Notes: generated from the letters alone by a model not told the origin. 64,000 nucleotides of DNA from Pyrinomonas methylaliphatogenes (GCF_000820845.2 NZ_CBXV010000008.1:976705-1040704); one strand, 5' to 3'. Positions 45,839 to 55,732 are shown, counted from the stretch's first letter. Numbers and translations: made by a program.

Positions 45839-46243
45839 TTGAGCACTTCGGATTCGCAAGCGACTGCGCGCCGTATCCTCGTGGCGGATGATGATCCAGC
45901 CATTCTGCGTCTGGTGACCGCCGTCTTGCAAAAGGAAGGGTTCACCGTCGTGCAGGCGCGCGATGGGCGCGAGGCGTTCAAGATCCTGCAGACCGACGCC
46001 AATTTTGTGGCGGGCATCTTCGACGTGGTGATGCCGCACATCCAAGGGCCCGAGTTGCTGCGTTACATGCGCACGGAGAAGCGTCTGATGCGCATCCCCG
46101 TGATGATGATGACCGCCGAGCAGAACCCCAAGTTCTCATCGGAAAGCTTCGCCGCCGGAGCCGTCGTCTTCCTGCCCAAACCGTTCACCACGACGCAGCT
46201 TCAAACGATGCTTCGCCTGCTCATCAGCAAGGCGAAAACCTAA
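45839..46243 (+). CDS. Single-domain response regulator (CheY-like receiver)
   Basis: 134 aa, probably from TTG 45839 (GGGGAAG just before; there is no ATG in frame in the expected place). Receiver residues: acidic pocket VADDDP (17-19), phospho-acceptor Asp62 in GIFDVVMPHIQG, Thr92 in MMMTAEQ and Lys114 in VFLPKPF. There is no output domain, so it signals by protein contact. No histidine kinase is nearby. Confidence 0.85.
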   Translation: MSTSDSQATARRILVADDDPAILRLVTAVLQKEGFTVVQARDGREAFKILQTDANFVAGIFDVVMPHIQGPELLRYMRTEKRLMRIPVMMMTAEQNPKFSSESFAAGAVVFLPKPFTTTQLQTMLRLLISKAKT

Positions 46244-46661
46244 GGCGCGGCGGTCTCGAACGCAACCACTGTTCGTCAAAAATATAGAGCTGCAAATCAG
46301 CCTTATCAGAGGACGGTAACGCAACTCCTGTTCGTCAAATTGGAATCCCTTCCAACGCCTCTTCTCATGCGAAAGCGCGGTCAATAAAGGCGGAGATCCC
46401 TTCGCTCAGTGGTCCGATTCGCCGCGCCCCGGTGATGAGCGTTACGCAAGCGGATCGGACGTGGCGCGCCGTTATCTATCCGCGATCTCTACGAAGAACA
46501 GCTTCGACTCGCAACCGAAAGATCACCCGCGAGTCGGGATCTTCGAGGGGCGAGCGTCACGCGAGTTCGGTTTCGAGCCGTGAGGCGCGGGGCACGGAAG
46601 CGAGGCATGGCGATTGATAGACATCTCAGCCGTTGGTAAGATTCTGGCTGCGGTCGAGCAG
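46244..46661. other. Intergenic region before nadB, 418 bp
   Basis: No convincing gene. It contains the 22-bp direct repeat at 46259-46339. The remainder shows no clear promoter or hairpin that I can defend, and no known RNA family was recognised. If nadB starts at the TTG 46614, the region is 48 bp shorter. Confidence 0.5.
46259..46339. repeat. 22-bp direct repeat with 37-bp spacer
   Basis: Copies at 46259-46280 and 46318-46339 agree at 20 of 22 positions (AACGCAAC then two variable bases then CTGTTCGTCAAA-like), period 59. It starts 15 bp after the stop of the receiver gene. Confidence 0.75.
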
Positions 46662-48242
46662 ATGGCTCTCGTTACGGACTTCATCGTCATCGGAAGCGGC
46701 ATCGCCGGATTGCGCGCGGCGATAGAGATCGCGCGCGCCGGAGCGCAAGTTACGGTTCTTACCAAAGAGCGCGCCGAAGAATCGAATACGGAATACGCCC
46801 AAGGCGGCATCGCCGTCGCGCTCTCGGAAGATGACGAAGTGGAGTTGCATGAGGAAGACACGTTGCGCGCCGGAGCCGGGCTATGTGATCCAGAAGCAGT
46901 GCGCGTCCTCGTCGAAGATGGCGTGCGCTACATTCAGGAACTGATCGACTGGGGAGCCGAATTCGATCGCGAGGGCGGGCGTTTGGTCTTCACGCAAGAG
47001 GCGGCCCATTCCCGTCGGAGAATACTTCATGCGCATGGCGATTCGACGGGGCGCGAGATAGTGCGCACGCTGCTTGTGCGCGCGGGCGAGGAAGCGAACA
47101 TCATCTTTCTCCCGCATGCTGCGACGGAGTCGCTGATCGTCGCGGATGGGCGTTGTTGTGGCGTTCTGTTCCGCGATCCGTTGGTCCGCGCGCCGCGCGA
47201 GCTTCATGGGCGGGCGGTCATCCTCGCTTCGGGCGGCGCTGGACAGATCTATCAACACACGACCAATCCGGAAGTCGCCACCGGCGACGGGATGGCGATG
47301 GCTTATGAGGCGGGCGCCGAACTGGCCGACATGGAGTTCGTCCAGTTCCATCCGACAGCGTTGAGCATCGCCGGTGCGCCGCGTTTCCTTTTGTCGGAAG
47401 CGATGCGCGGCGAAGGCGGCGTGCTGCGAAACGTCGAGGGCGAGCGCTTCATGCCGCGTTATCACGAACGGGCTGAGCTTGCGCCGCGCGATATAGTCAG
47501 TCGCGCCATCGTCGCGGAGATGGACCGGACCGGCGCGCAGTTCGTCTATCTCGACATGACCGGTTTGGGGGAGCGTTTTTTGCGCCAGCGCTTCCCGAAG
47601 ATTTTCGAAACCTGTTTGCGCTATGGGCTGAACGTCGCGCGCGATCTCATCCCCGTCGCCCCGGCGGCCCACTATTTCATGGGCGGAGTGCGCACGGATC
47701 TCGATGGGCGCACGACGTTGCCCGGCCTTTATGCGGCGGGCGAAGTCGCATGCACGGGAGTGCACGGGGCGAACCGTTTAGCTTCGAACTCTTTGCTCGA
47801 AGGACTGGTCTTCGGAGCGCGCGCTGGGGGCGCTGCGGCGCGAGATTGGGCGCGCGGCGAACCTTCGATCTGCGGTCAAGTGAAGATGGAGGATGTGCGC
47901 GAGGCGCGCGGGCGAATGGGGTTCGCCGTGCGCAAGCGCGTGCGGCGTGTGATGTGGGAGCGCGTTGGCATCATTCGGACGCGCGAATCTCTGTTGCGCG
48001 CGCTCGATGAATTCGAGCGTATCGCGCAGGCGCAACTTAGCCGGGCGTCGCGCAATTTTCTGACCGTCGCGCAATTGGTCGCGCGCGCCGCGCTCTGGCG
48101 CGAAGAATCGCGCGGGGCGCACTTCCGACGCGATTTCCCGCACAGCGACGACCGTTGGCGCGCGCACTCGGTCCAGCGCAAGGGCGAAGCGGTGAAGACT
48201 GTAGAGACGATCGATTTCGGTGAGGCTAGGTCGAGAGCCTGA
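46662..48242 (+). CDS. nadB: L-aspartate oxidase
   Basis: 526 aa from ATG 46662 (MALVTDFIVIGSGIAGLRAA); a TTG at 46614 would add 16 residues. The FAD motif is followed by SNTEYAQGGIAVAL, AHSRRRILHAHGDSTGREIV, ASGGAGQIYQHTTNPEVATG, MEFVQFHPTAL, FLLSEAMRGEGGVLRN, and GLYAAGEVACTGVHGANRLASNSLLE. It oxidises aspartate to iminoaspartate, the substrate of NadA (encoded at 54695). The two nad genes are separated and on opposite strands. Confidence 0.95.
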   Translation: MALVTDFIVIGSGIAGLRAAIEIARAGAQVTVLTKERAEESNTEYAQGGIAVALSEDDEVELHEEDTLRAGAGLCDPEAVRVLVEDGVRYIQELIDWGAEFDREGGRLVFTQEAAHSRRRILHAHGDSTGREIVRTLLVRAGEEANIIFLPHAATESLIVADGRCCGVLFRDPLVRAPRELHGRAVILASGGAGQIYQHTTNPEVATGDGMAMAYEAGAELADMEFVQFHPTALSIAGAPRFLLSEAMRGEGGVLRNVEGERFMPRYHERAELAPRDIVSRAIVAEMDRTGAQFVYLDMTGLGERFLRQRFPKIFETCLRYGLNVARDLIPVAPAAHYFMGGVRTDLDGRTTLPGLYAAGEVACTGVHGANRLASNSLLEGLVFGARAGGAAARDWARGEPSICGQVKMEDVREARGRMGFAVRKRVRRVMWERVGIIRTRESLLRALDEFERIAQAQLSRASRNFLTVAQLVARAALWREESRGAHFRRDFPHSDDRWRAHSVQRKGEAVKTVETIDFGEARSRA

Positions 48243-48257
48243 AAGGCGGGTTCGGCG

Positions 48258-48986
48258 ATGGCCCATTTCCAAAATCTCCATAGCTGGGCGCTCTCGCCGC
48301 GCGAAGCGGTCGAACTACAGAGGAGCTTGCGCGGCAAGGTGCGGATCGAACCGCTCGGTCGAGAGATCGGCACGATCGCTGGAGCTGATATCTCCTTCGA
48401 TAAATTCTCTTCGACGGTCTACGCTGGGATCGTGGTTCTGCGTTTGCCGAGCCTAGAGGTGATCGAAGAAGTCGGCGTGCGTAGCGAAGCCCAGTTTCCT
48501 TATGTGCCGGGTTTGCTCTCTTTTCGCGAGACGCCGCCGTTGCTGGAGGCTTGGGCGAAGCTCAAGTGCGAGCCCGATGCGGTGATGCTCGATGGGCAGG
48601 GCATCGCTCATCCGCGACGGGTCGGCATCGCCTCGCATTTCGGTCTGATCGTGGATCGGCCTGCTTTGGGTTGCGCGAAATCGGTCCTCGTCGGTCGGTA
48701 TGTCGAGCCAGAGCGCGAGCCTGGGAGCTGGACGCCGCTGGTCCATCAGGGAGAGACGGTGGGCGCCGCTTTGCGAACCAAAGCGGGCGTGCAACCCGTC
48801 TTCGTCTCGCCGGGCCATCTGATCGACTTGCAGGGTGCGATCGCGTTGACGCTCCGCTGTTGCAAAGCATCGCGCGTGCCCGAGCCGACGCGACTCGCCC
48901 ATCTTTTGGTCAACGCCGTGCGGCGCGGCGAGCGCACGATCGATGAACTGGACCGGACGCCGCGACAGGATAGCTTGTTCGATTGA
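48258..48986 (+). CDS. nfi: Endonuclease V (deoxyinosine 3'-endonuclease)
   Basis: 242 aa. Catalytic carboxylates are in place: Asp44 in IAGADISFDK, Glu91 in PGLLSFRETPPLLE, Asp112 in VMLDGQGIAHPRRVGIASHFG. It also has the closing VFVSPGHLIDLQGAI and CCKASRVPEPTRLAH. It nicks DNA near deaminated adenine (hypoxanthine). It starts 15 bp after nadB and is likely cotranscribed. Confidence 0.95.
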   Translation: MAHFQNLHSWALSPREAVELQRSLRGKVRIEPLGREIGTIAGADISFDKFSSTVYAGIVVLRLPSLEVIEEVGVRSEAQFPYVPGLLSFRETPPLLEAWAKLKCEPDAVMLDGQGIAHPRRVGIASHFGLIVDRPALGCAKSVLVGRYVEPEREPGSWTPLVHQGETVGAALRTKAGVQPVFVSPGHLIDLQGAIALTLRCCKASRVPEPTRLAHLLVNAVRRGERTIDELDRTPRQDSLFD

Positions 48987-48992
48987 TCCCTC

Positions 48993-51485
48993 TCAACGGC
49001 TTTTAGCGCGCACCGGCTCGAGATCAGGCTCTTCCGTTGGCCGTTCGCGCCCGCCATCGCCGGATGTTGAAGCCGGAACCGGAGGCGGCGGGCTGGCGAC
49101 GAGCTTCTCGAGCGCCGCTTCTAGAACCTCATTGATGCGCGTCACCAAGACGAATTCGATCTCGCGTCGCACATCTTCGGGCACTTTCTCCAGATCAGCT
49201 TCGTTGCGCGCGGGCAGTATCACGCGCCGTATGCCAGCGCGATGAGCTGCGAGGACCTTCTCTTTGATGCCGCCGACTGGAAAGACCAAGCCGGAGAGCG
49301 TGATCTCCCCGGTCATCGCCGTATCGGAGCGGACGCGGCGGCCCGTGTAGAGCGAGGCGAGCGCCGTCGTGATCGCGACTCCCGCGCTCGGCCCATCTTT
49401 CGGGATCGCGCCGGCTGGGACGTGGATGTGAACGCCGTAGTTTTTGAACATCTCCGGATTGATGTCCCACTCGGCGGCGTGCGACCAGAGATAGGAGCGG
49501 GCCGCGCGGGCAGACTCTTGCATCACTTCGCCCAGTTGCCCGGTCAGGATCAGGCCAGATCCGCCCGGCAACAGCGTCGCTTCGATGAAGAGGATCTCGC
49601 CGCCCATCTCGGTCCAGGCTAGTCCTGTCGCGACGCCGACCGGCAACTCTTTGCGCGCCTCTTCGATGAAGAAGCGCGGCGCGCCCAGATAATCTTTGAC
49701 TTGCGCGGCGTCGACTTTGATTCTGTCCGCTTCGCCTTTAGCGATCTTCAAGGCGGCTTTGCGCGCGATCTGACCGATGGATCGCTCCAGTTGGCGCACG
49801 CCGGCTTCGCGCGTATAGCGCGCGATGATCAGTTGCAGGGCTTCGTCGGTGATTTCGAACTGGTCCGGTCGCAGTCCGTTCTCCTGCACCTGACGCGGGA
49901 CGAGATATCGTTTGGCGATCTGCAACTTCTCCTGTTCGCTGTAGCCGGCCAAGTAGATGATCTCCATGCGGTCGCGCAGCGGAGGCGGAATCGGGCCCAG
50001 TTGATTAGCCGTCGCGATGAAGAAGACTTTCGAGAGATCGAACGGCAGATCCAGATAGTGATCGCGAAAGCTGTAATTCTGTTGCGGATCGAGGATCTCG
50101 AGCAAAGCGGCTGCCGGATCGCCGCGGAAATCCATCCCGAGTTTATCTATTTCATCGAGCATCAGGACGGGATTATTTGTCCCCGCGCGGCGAATCGCTT
50201 GGATGATCCGTCCGGGCATCGCGCCGATGTAAGTGCGGCGATGGCCGCGCAGTTCCGCTTCATCGCGCACGCCGCCCAAGCTGATGCGTTCGAACTGGCG
50301 CCCCAGCGCGCGCGCGATCGAACGACCTAGGCTCGTCTTGCCGACGCCCGGCGGGCCGACGAAACAGAGAATAGGGCTCTTGGCATCCGGGCGCAGTTTG
50401 AGGACGGCGAGGAACTCGAGGATCCGTTCTTTGACATCTTCAAGTCCGTAGTGGTCTTCGTCCAGAATGCGGCGCGCCTCTTCGAGATCGAGTTTGTCGG
50501 GCGAGGATTTGCGCCAAGGCAGCTCGAGAATGTATTCGAGATAGGAGCGTATGACGTGATAGTCGGGCGCGGCGGACGGGAGCTTCTCCATGCGCCTTAG
50601 TTCGCGTTCGGCTTCGGCGCGGACCTCATCCGGAAGATCGGCCGTGGCGAGCCGCTCGCGCAGCATTTCGACCTCAGCTTTTTCTCCGCCTTCATCCTCG
50701 CCCAGCTCTTTCTGGATCGCCTTAAGCTGTTGCCGCAAGAAGTAGTCGCGTTGCGCTTTGGTCATCTCGCTTTGCGCTTCGGCGGCGATCTTGGTGCGAA
50801 GCTGTAGGATCTCGATCTCGCGCGCAAGATAGGTGTAGGTCAGATGAAGCAACTGGTCCACCGTCTGCGCCTCGAGCATCGCCTGCTCTTGCTCTTGGCC
50901 GAGATCGAGCACGGAGGCGAGGAAATAGGCGAGCTGGACGGGATCCTGAGTGCCGAGGATGATCGAGCGCACTTCAGGGGGAACCTGCGGCATCATCGCC
51001 AACGCCTGTTGGATGAGCGCGTTGATGTTGCGGCGTAACGCTTCGACTTCCGCCGCATCTTCGACCTTGAGCGCGGGCAGGATCTCGACTCGGGCGCGCA
51101 AGTAAGGCTGTTCGTGCACCCATCCGACGATGCGTATCCGTTCGAGCCCTTGAACGATGAGCTGAATGGTCTGCGAGCTCTCATCGCGCATCATGCGTTT
51201 GATGGTGACGAGCGTTCCCGTCTCGAAGAGATCGGCTGGACCGGCCTCGTGCTCGCCTGCGCTCGCTGGGCGCACGCCGAAACAGGCGAGAAGCTTCTCC
51301 TCGGTCGAAAGGGCCGCCTCGACGGCGGCGACCGAACGCGGGCGCCCGACCGTCAGCGGCACGACGGTCGCCGGAAAGAGCGTCGTGTTCTGGAGCGGCA
51401 GCACAGCCGCTTCGAAAGGAAGCGAGGCTGATCCGGGCGTGCTCGCATATCGCTCAGCTTCGTTGTAATCCGTCGTCTCAACCAT
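48993..51485 (-). CDS. lon: ATP-dependent protease La (Lon)
   Basis: 830 aa from ATG 51485 (GGGTGAAG upstream); an open frame continues 23 codons further but overlaps hsp20. LON N-domain ([18 protein letters not shown]), AAA+ module with Walker [15 protein letters not shown] near residue 378 and Walker [11 protein letters not shown], and the protease with Ser in [11 protein letters not shown] near 700 and Lys in [14 protein letters not shown] near 738. It degrades misfolded and regulatory proteins. It follows hsp20 after 34 bp. Confidence 0.97.
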   Translation of the reverse strand: MVETTDYNEAERYASTPGSASLPFEAAVLPLQNTTLFPATVVPLTVGRPRSVAAVEAALSTEEKLLACFGVRPASAGEHEAGPADLFETGTLVTIKRMMRDESSQTIQLIVQGLERIRIVGWVHEQPYLRARVEILPALKVEDAAEVEALRRNINALIQQALAMMPQVPPEVRSIILGTQDPVQLAYFLASVLDLGQEQEQAMLEAQTVDQLLHLTYTYLAREIEILQLRTKIAAEAQSEMTKAQRDYFLRQQLKAIQKELGEDEGGEKAEVEMLRERLATADLPDEVRAEAERELRRMEKLPSAAPDYHVIRSYLEYILELPWRKSSPDKLDLEEARRILDEDHYGLEDVKERILEFLAVLKLRPDAKSPILCFVGPPGVGKTSLGRSIARALGRQFERISLGGVRDEAELRGHRRTYIGAMPGRIIQAIRRAGTNNPVLMLDEIDKLGMDFRGDPAAALLEILDPQQNYSFRDHYLDLPFDLSKVFFIATANQLGPIPPPLRDRMEIIYLAGYSEQEKLQIAKRYLVPRQVQENGLRPDQFEITDEALQLIIARYTREAGVRQLERSIGQIARKAALKIAKGEADRIKVDAAQVKDYLGAPRFFIEEARKELPVGVATGLAWTEMGGEILFIEATLLPGGSGLILTGQLGEVMQESARAARSYLWSHAAEWDINPEMFKNYGVHIHVPAGAIPKDGPSAGVAITTALASLYTGRRVRSDTAMTGEITLSGLVFPVGGIKEKVLAAHRAGIRRVILPARNEADLEKVPEDVRREIEFVLVTRINEVLEAALEKLVASPPPPVPASTSGDGGRERPTEEPDLEPVRAKSR

Positions 51486-51519
51486 CGTCTTCACCCTATC
51501 GTCTCGAATCCTCTCACCT

Positions 51520-51882
51520 TTAGCCGCAGCGCAAATTGAGTATGAGCAAGCCATCGCGATAATCGCGCTCGATCTCCGCCCCCTCGATCGGGCAAGGGAA
51601 GCGCAAAGTCTTCTCGAATCGGCTGTAGGTGATCTCCAGTTGATGACACAAGATGTTTTGCCGACACATGGTGTCGCGCCTCGAGCCGGAGATCCGCAAG
51701 ATCGAATCGCGAATCGTGATCTCTAGTTCATCGGGCCGAACTCCGGCGAGTTCGACTTTGACGATCCATCCGTCCGCAGTGCGATATACGTCTGCGGGCG
51801 GATGCCATTCCGCTCCGGTGACGGGGCGTTTCATCCGATTCGTCGGGACTAAGCGGAAAAAGTTCTCCGTTGACTTGCCCAT
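51520..51882 (-). CDS. Hsp20/alpha-crystallin small heat-shock protein
   Basis: 120 aa from ATG 51882, eight bases after AAGGAG; ATG 51888 is too near. ACD pattern: PPADVYRTADGWIVKVELAG, RPDELEITIRDSILRISGSR, SRFEKTLRFPCPIEGAEIE and GLLILNLR. The usual C-terminal I-x-I motif is missing because the protein ends at NLRCG, so assembly may be altered. Chaperone that holds unfolding proteins; placement before lon suggests shared heat control. Confidence 0.9.
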   Translation of the reverse strand: MGKSTENFFRLVPTNRMKRPVTGAEWHPPADVYRTADGWIVKVELAGVRPDELEITIRDSILRISGSRRDTMCRQNILCHQLEITYSRFEKTLRFPCPIEGAEIERDYRDGLLILNLRCG

Positions 51883-51987
51883 CTTCATCTCTCCTTCGCG
51901 CGGCGTTGAAGGTGTCGACGCGAGATCTTTAAGATACACAGCGGAAGAGGCGCAGGCAAACATCAAGAAACCTTCAGCGCGCTCTTT

Positions 51988-52554
51988 TCAATCGAAGAAG
52001 CGGCTCCAGAAGGAGTGGCCGCTCGAGATCTCTTCGAGCGCGTGTGCGAGTTCACGGTCCTCTTCGGTCTCCAGCGCGATATCGGCCATCGAGATGATGC
52101 CGCGTAGATTGCCATCCTGATCGACCACCGGGATACGGCGCACTTGCTTGTCGCCCATCTTGCGAATCACGTCAACGACGCGGTCATCGGGTTGCGCCGT
52201 GTGCACCTCTGTCGTCATAACCTCTTCGACGCGCGTGGTGCGCGGGTCTTTCCCCATCGCGATCGCGCGGATGACGATGTCGCGGTCGGTGATGAGACCG
52301 ACGAGTTTGCCATGGTTGCGCCCTTCACCTTTCGCCGCTTCTGCCGATTCGATCGCGACGGGATCGACGATCGGGATGATTCCCGTATCCTCTTCGAGCA
52401 TCCATTTGGCGATTTGTTCGAGCGTCGCGTCGCGCGTCGCGACCGTCACCTCGCGCGTCATGATATCGCGGCAAAGGATGTGTGTGCGCCGCCCCTCATA
52501 ACCGAAAGCATGATCTTGATCGTGATCCTCTCGTGCGCCCTTGCCTTTGGACAT
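51988..52554 (-). CDS. Tandem CBS-domain protein
   Basis: 188 aa. Two CBS domains: CRDIMTREVTVATRDATLEQ to LVGLITDRDIVIRAIA (about residues 28-100), and VEEVMTTEVHTAQPDDRVVD to LRGIISMADIALE (about 105-170). Such stand-alone pairs bind adenine nucleotides and sense energy status. Ribosome site GGAGGGATCTT. The neighbours hsp20 and lon suggest a stress group. Confidence 0.92.
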   Translation of the reverse strand: MSKGKGAREDHDQDHAFGYEGRRTHILCRDIMTREVTVATRDATLEQIAKWMLEEDTGIIPIVDPVAIESAEAAKGEGRNHGKLVGLITDRDIVIRAIAMGKDPRTTRVEEVMTTEVHTAQPDDRVVDVIRKMGDKQVRRIPVVDQDGNLRGIISMADIALETEEDRELAHALEEISSGHSFWSRFFD

Positions 52555-52577
52555 TTAAGATCCCTCCTTGCTCCTGC

Positions 52578-52664
52578 CGAGTGCTGTTAAGCTCCACAAG
52601 AGCGACTGGCTCGTGCGAGAGGCGGGCCGTCCGCTCCTTAAAGTCGCTGAGAGGGGAGCACTCG
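52578..52664 (-). promoter_or_regulatory. Imperfect long hairpin in the leader of the CBS gene
   Basis: Outer arms CGAGTGCT (52578-52585) and AGCACTCG (52657-52664), and inner arms AGCGACT (52601-52607) and AGTCGCT (52642-52648), are nested complements. Read on minus, the whole structure lies in the transcribed leader if the TATAAT at 52668-52673 is used. Could be a regulatory leader. Confidence 0.4.
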
Positions 52665-52667
52665 CCG

Positions 52668-52673
52668 ATTATA
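52668..52673 (-). promoter_or_regulatory. Perfect -10 box TATAAT for the CBS gene
   Basis: Reads TATAAT on the minus strand, preceded by CTTG. No clear TTGACA at 16-18 bases. Start would fall near 52661, giving a leader of about 107 bases. Confidence 0.4.
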
Positions 52674-52752
52674 CAAGGCTTTGGAAAAATTACCAGCGGC
52701 GCCTCTTCATCGCAAAAGATCCTTTACGCGATGCGCCGTTCGCTGGTGGAAT

Positions 52753-53724
52753 TCAAGGCCGAGCTTCGATTTCGACGGTCATTTGCACGGTCGCATAGAT
52801 CTCAAGGCGGCCAGGCTCGATCGGCGTTGACGCCTCCGCTGCGGGCATGCTCCGGCTGAGTTCATAACGCGGCAACGGGCGCACGACACCGCCCTCCTCC
52901 ACTTCGAGGATGCGGATGACCCGCCCGCCAAGAGAACGAGCGATAGCCTGCGCTTTGTCGAGAGCGGCGCGCGCCGCGTCGCTCAAAGCGCGTGCGCGTA
53001 CCTCGCGATCTTGACGCAGGGTGAAGCTCAGGCTGTCGATGTTGTTCGCCCCAGCGCGCGCGGCCTCATCGATGACGGCGCCGACTTTCGTCAGATCGTT
53101 CAAGGTGACGACGACCGCATTGCGCGCTACATATCCAGTGATCGTCGGCGGCACGTTCGGGCGATAGTCCATCTGCGGCTGGAGGCTATAGCCGCTCGTC
53201 TTGATCTCAGCTCCTGGACCGGCTACCGCTTCAACGGCGCGTTGTACAGCATCGCTGCGACGCGCGTTCTCCTGTTGGGCTTCGAGCGCGCTCTTGCTTT
53301 GCGTGACGACGGCGATGGTGACGATGGCCGTATCGGGTTGCGCTTGCACGGTGGCGTCGCCGTTGACCGTGACGCGCGTGAAACCGGATAACAGATCGCG
53401 AGAATCCGAATCGGTCGTCGGCTTCAACGTGCGCGCTTCAAAGGGCAGGCCCTCCTGAAATGTCGTTATCGCATCGGGGCGAAGCTGGCCCACCGCTTCG
53501 ACTGCGGTCCCTTCGCGAAACCATGTCTCACTTCGGAAGCGTTGGGCATTGAGCAACAAGAACTTCTGCTGCGCCGTGACGATCAACCACCCGCCCGGCT
53601 CGACCGTATGCGCTAGCTTCCCGCGCACCGTCGTCTCTTGGGCGAGGGCGGCAGCTGCAAGCAGAAAGGATAACGCGCTCATTTGCGCCAATCTCGCCAA
53701 AAGTCTCATCGCTTCTTGAATCAT
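52753..53724 (-). CDS. SIMPL-domain (DUF541) secreted protein
   Basis: 323 aa from ATG 53724 (AAGGAG, 6 bases). Signal peptide (residues 6-28, ending LAQ). A first domain (about 30-105) of beta type contains VRGKLAHTVEPGGWLIVTAQ. The SIMPL domain (about 115-320) has VTVNGDATVQAQPDTAIVTI, IKTSGYSLQPQMDY, GYVARNAVVVTLNDLTKVG and GANNIDSLSFTL. Periplasmic; the biochemical role of the family is not settled. The N-terminal domain makes it about 85 aa longer than the typical protein. Confidence 0.9.
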   Translation of the reverse strand: MIQEAMRLLARLAQMSALSFLLAAAALAQETTVRGKLAHTVEPGGWLIVTAQQKFLLLNAQRFRSETWFREGTAVEAVGQLRPDAITTFQEGLPFEARTLKPTTDSDSRDLLSGFTRVTVNGDATVQAQPDTAIVTIAVVTQSKSALEAQQENARRSDAVQRAVEAVAGPGAEIKTSGYSLQPQMDYRPNVPPTITGYVARNAVVVTLNDLTKVGAVIDEAARAGANNIDSLSFTLRQDREVRARALSDAARAALDKAQAIARSLGGRVIRILEVEEGGVVRPLPRYELSRSMPAAEASTPIEPGRLEIYATVQMTVEIEARP

Positions 53725-53868
53725 CTCGTGCTCCTTCGTCGCTCGGTGTTAATACCCTTGAACTTTGCAAGGACGCTCTGTTTGTAACACGTTCGAAGGA
53801 GAGAAGCGAGCTATGCGCACAAGGTTGCCCGCATATTCGACGATTTGTTAGGATGTCCATAACTTGCC

Positions 53869-54225
53869 ATGAAAGGTCTCGAAAGGCGGTTGATCAACTT
53901 CAAGAAGCCCGAACGCAAGGGCCGCCTCATCACGGTCGGGCGCGTTGAGGATTTGCCTGAAGGTCGCAGCGCTACGGTCGAGTTGAACGATGGGGCGGAG
54001 CTCGCCATTTACAACGTCGGAGGGAGATTTTACGCCATCGAGAATTTCTGTCCGCATAAGGGGGCGCCGCTCGCCGATGGTTTTCTACACGGGCGCATCG
54101 TCGAATGCTGTTTGCACGGCTGGCGCTTCGATGTCGGGACGGGCCAATGTTTGACGCGCCCGGGCTGCGACATCGAGACTTACGAAGTCATCATCGAAGA
54201 TGGGTTGATAAAGATCAAAGTGTGA
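53869..54225 (+). CDS. Rieske-type [2Fe-2S] ferredoxin
   Basis: 118 aa. Cluster ligands Cys61 and His63 in NFCPHKGAPLADG and Cys80 and His83 in VECCLHGWRFDVGTG. This matches the NirD / dioxygenase-ferredoxin class. A basic N-terminal tail (KGLERRLINFKKPERKG) is additional. Soluble electron carrier; the partner oxygenase or reductase is not nearby. The last codons and stop are duplicated 65 bp downstream (see 54202-54297). Confidence 0.92.
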   Translation: MKGLERRLINFKKPERKGRLITVGRVEDLPEGRSATVELNDGAELAIYNVGGRFYAIENFCPHKGAPLADGFLHGRIVECCLHGWRFDVGTGQCLTRPGCDIETYEVIIEDGLIKIKV

Positions 54226-54297
54226 TCAATGCCTGCGCCTGTCAACTTGACTTCACGGGCATGCGAGGGTTGATAAAGATCAACGTGTAATCAATGC
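54202..54297. repeat. 31-bp direct repeat, 34-bp spacer, duplicating the 3' end of the Rieske gene
   Basis: Copies at 54202-54232 and 54267-54297 match at 29 of 31 positions, period 65. The left copy includes the Rieske codons GLIKIKV and the stop; the right copy would read GLIKINV and a stop. Spacer 54233-54266 is unrelated. Confidence 0.92.
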
Positions 54298-54694
54298 GCC
54301 GTGGCAGATGGCTCGTTTGGAAAAACATAGGGCGATCGCATTGAAATCCGCTTGGGAAGTGACAGCGTAGAAGACTTGCCTTAAAGGATGGCAGAGCATG
54401 CCGCCGATTTACGCGCCTGATATTTCGCGACCAGCCGCCGCGCTTGTGGTTCGATGCCAAATCTTCTTGAATGAAGCCTCTTTGAAGCGGGTCCGCGAGT
54501 TGCGAGTTCTAGCGCTCGATGAACTAGGGGGCGGCAAGCTGAATCCTCTTGCTCAGCGCCTCCTCTGCCAAAGGTTGCTTCTTTCCTGAGGGAGCTGGGG
54601 GATCAAACGTTAGGCAGACTGCGCATCCCACCATTCCACCAGCGATCTGGTTTCGGTAGCTTGGGGGCAACCGGTAGGTAGACTGTCCCATAGG
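54226..54694. other. Intergenic region after the Rieske gene, 469 bp
   Basis: Contains the second copy of the 31-bp repeat and otherwise no gene that I can support. A weakly similar pair near 54608 and 54674 was seen. Both flanking genes end here (convergent), so promoters are not expected. Confidence 0.55.
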
Positions 54695-55732
54695 TCAATC
54701 GCCCTTCTGCTTGACTGGCGAAAGATGCTGGCTCATCTCGAGCATGCGTTGAACCGGACGGAGCGCGCGTCGCATGGTTTCTTCGTCAATCGTAATCTCC
54801 GGTCTTCGGTCACGCATGCAGAGGTAGAGCTTCTCCAGCGTGTTCAGACGCATGTACGGGCACAGCGCGCAACTGCAACCGGAGTTCGGTGGCGAGCAGA
54901 TGAACTCAGCATCGGGGCGCGCTTTCTTCATCTGGTGCAGGATGCCCGCTTCTGTTGCAACGATGAACTGTTTCTTCTCCGTGTGTTTCTCGACGTACTT
55001 CAAGAGCGCGAGCGTCGAGCCGACGAACTCCGCTTGTTGCAGCACGGCCTCTTCGCATTCGGGATGCGCGATGATCGCCGCTTCCGGATATTCGGCGCGT
55101 AGTTGCAGCAAGCGGCGCGCGTTGAACTGTTCGTGGACGATGCAGAAACCGGGCCAGAGGACCATCTTCCGCCCGGTCTGCTTTTCGACCCAGCGCCCCA
55201 AGTGCCTGTCTGGGCCGAAGACGATCGGTTTGTCGGGCGGGAGTTGACGGATGATGTCAACCGCGTTCGATGAGGTGACGATCACATCTGACAGCGCTTT
55301 CACCGCCGCCGAGGAGTTGATGTAGTTGACGACGATATGGTCGGGATACTGTTTCAACCACTCGGCATAAACATCTGCCGGGCAGCGATCGGCAAGCGAG
55401 CAACCGGCGTCAAGATCCGGCAGGTAGACCGGTTTATCCGGATTGAGGATTTTCGCCGTCTCGGCCATGAAGTGGACGCCGCAGAAGACTATGCAATCGG
55501 CATTGGTCTTCGCCGCAGCTTGCGCCAGAGCGAGCGAATCGCCGACGAAATCGGCCAGATCCTGAATAGCTTCGTCCTGATAGTAGTGGGCGAGGATGAC
55601 GGCGTTCATCTCCTCTTTGAGGCGCGAGATCTCCGCTTCGAGATCGAGCGACGGATCGATCGTCGCCAAGCGCGCCGACAGATCCATCTCTTGTCCGGCG
55701 TTTATGGCTGCGTTTGGTGCGCTGTTCTGCAT
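54695..55732 (-). CDS. nadA: Quinolinate synthase
   Basis: 345 aa. The three cysteines that hold the [4Fe-4S] cluster are seen in [30 protein letters not shown] and [41 protein letters not shown] and [13 protein letters not shown] are substrate-loop motifs. With dihydroxyacetone phosphate it condenses iminoaspartate (made by NadB) to quinolinate for NAD. The N-terminal 40 residues are slightly longer than average. Confidence 0.96.
   Translation of the reverse strand: MQNSAPNAAINAGQEMDLSARLATIDPSLDLEAEISRLKEEMNAVILAHYYQDEAIQDLADFVGDSLALAQAAAKTNADCIVFCGVHFMAETAKILNPDKPVYLPDLDAGCSLADRCPADVYAEWLKQYPDHIVVNYINSSAAVKALSDVIVTSSNAVDIIRQLPPDKPIVFGPDRHLGRWVEKQTGRKMVLWPGFCIVHEQFNARRLLQLRAEYPEAAIIAHPECEEAVLQQAEFVGSTLALLKYVEKHTEKKQFIVATEAGILHQMKKARPDAEFICSPPNSGCSCALCPYMRLNTLEKLYLCMRDRRPEITIDEETMRRALRPVQRMLEMSQHLSPVKQKGD

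Noticed and set aside
46881-47765. 294-codon open frame on minus across nadB
   Set aside because: Antisense to conserved nadB motifs; shadow composition.
54607-54694. Two GGCAGACTG/GGTAGACTG-like segments about 65 bp apart
   Set aside because: Similarity is too low (roughly 15 of 20) to separate from chance, although the spacing resembles the better repeats.
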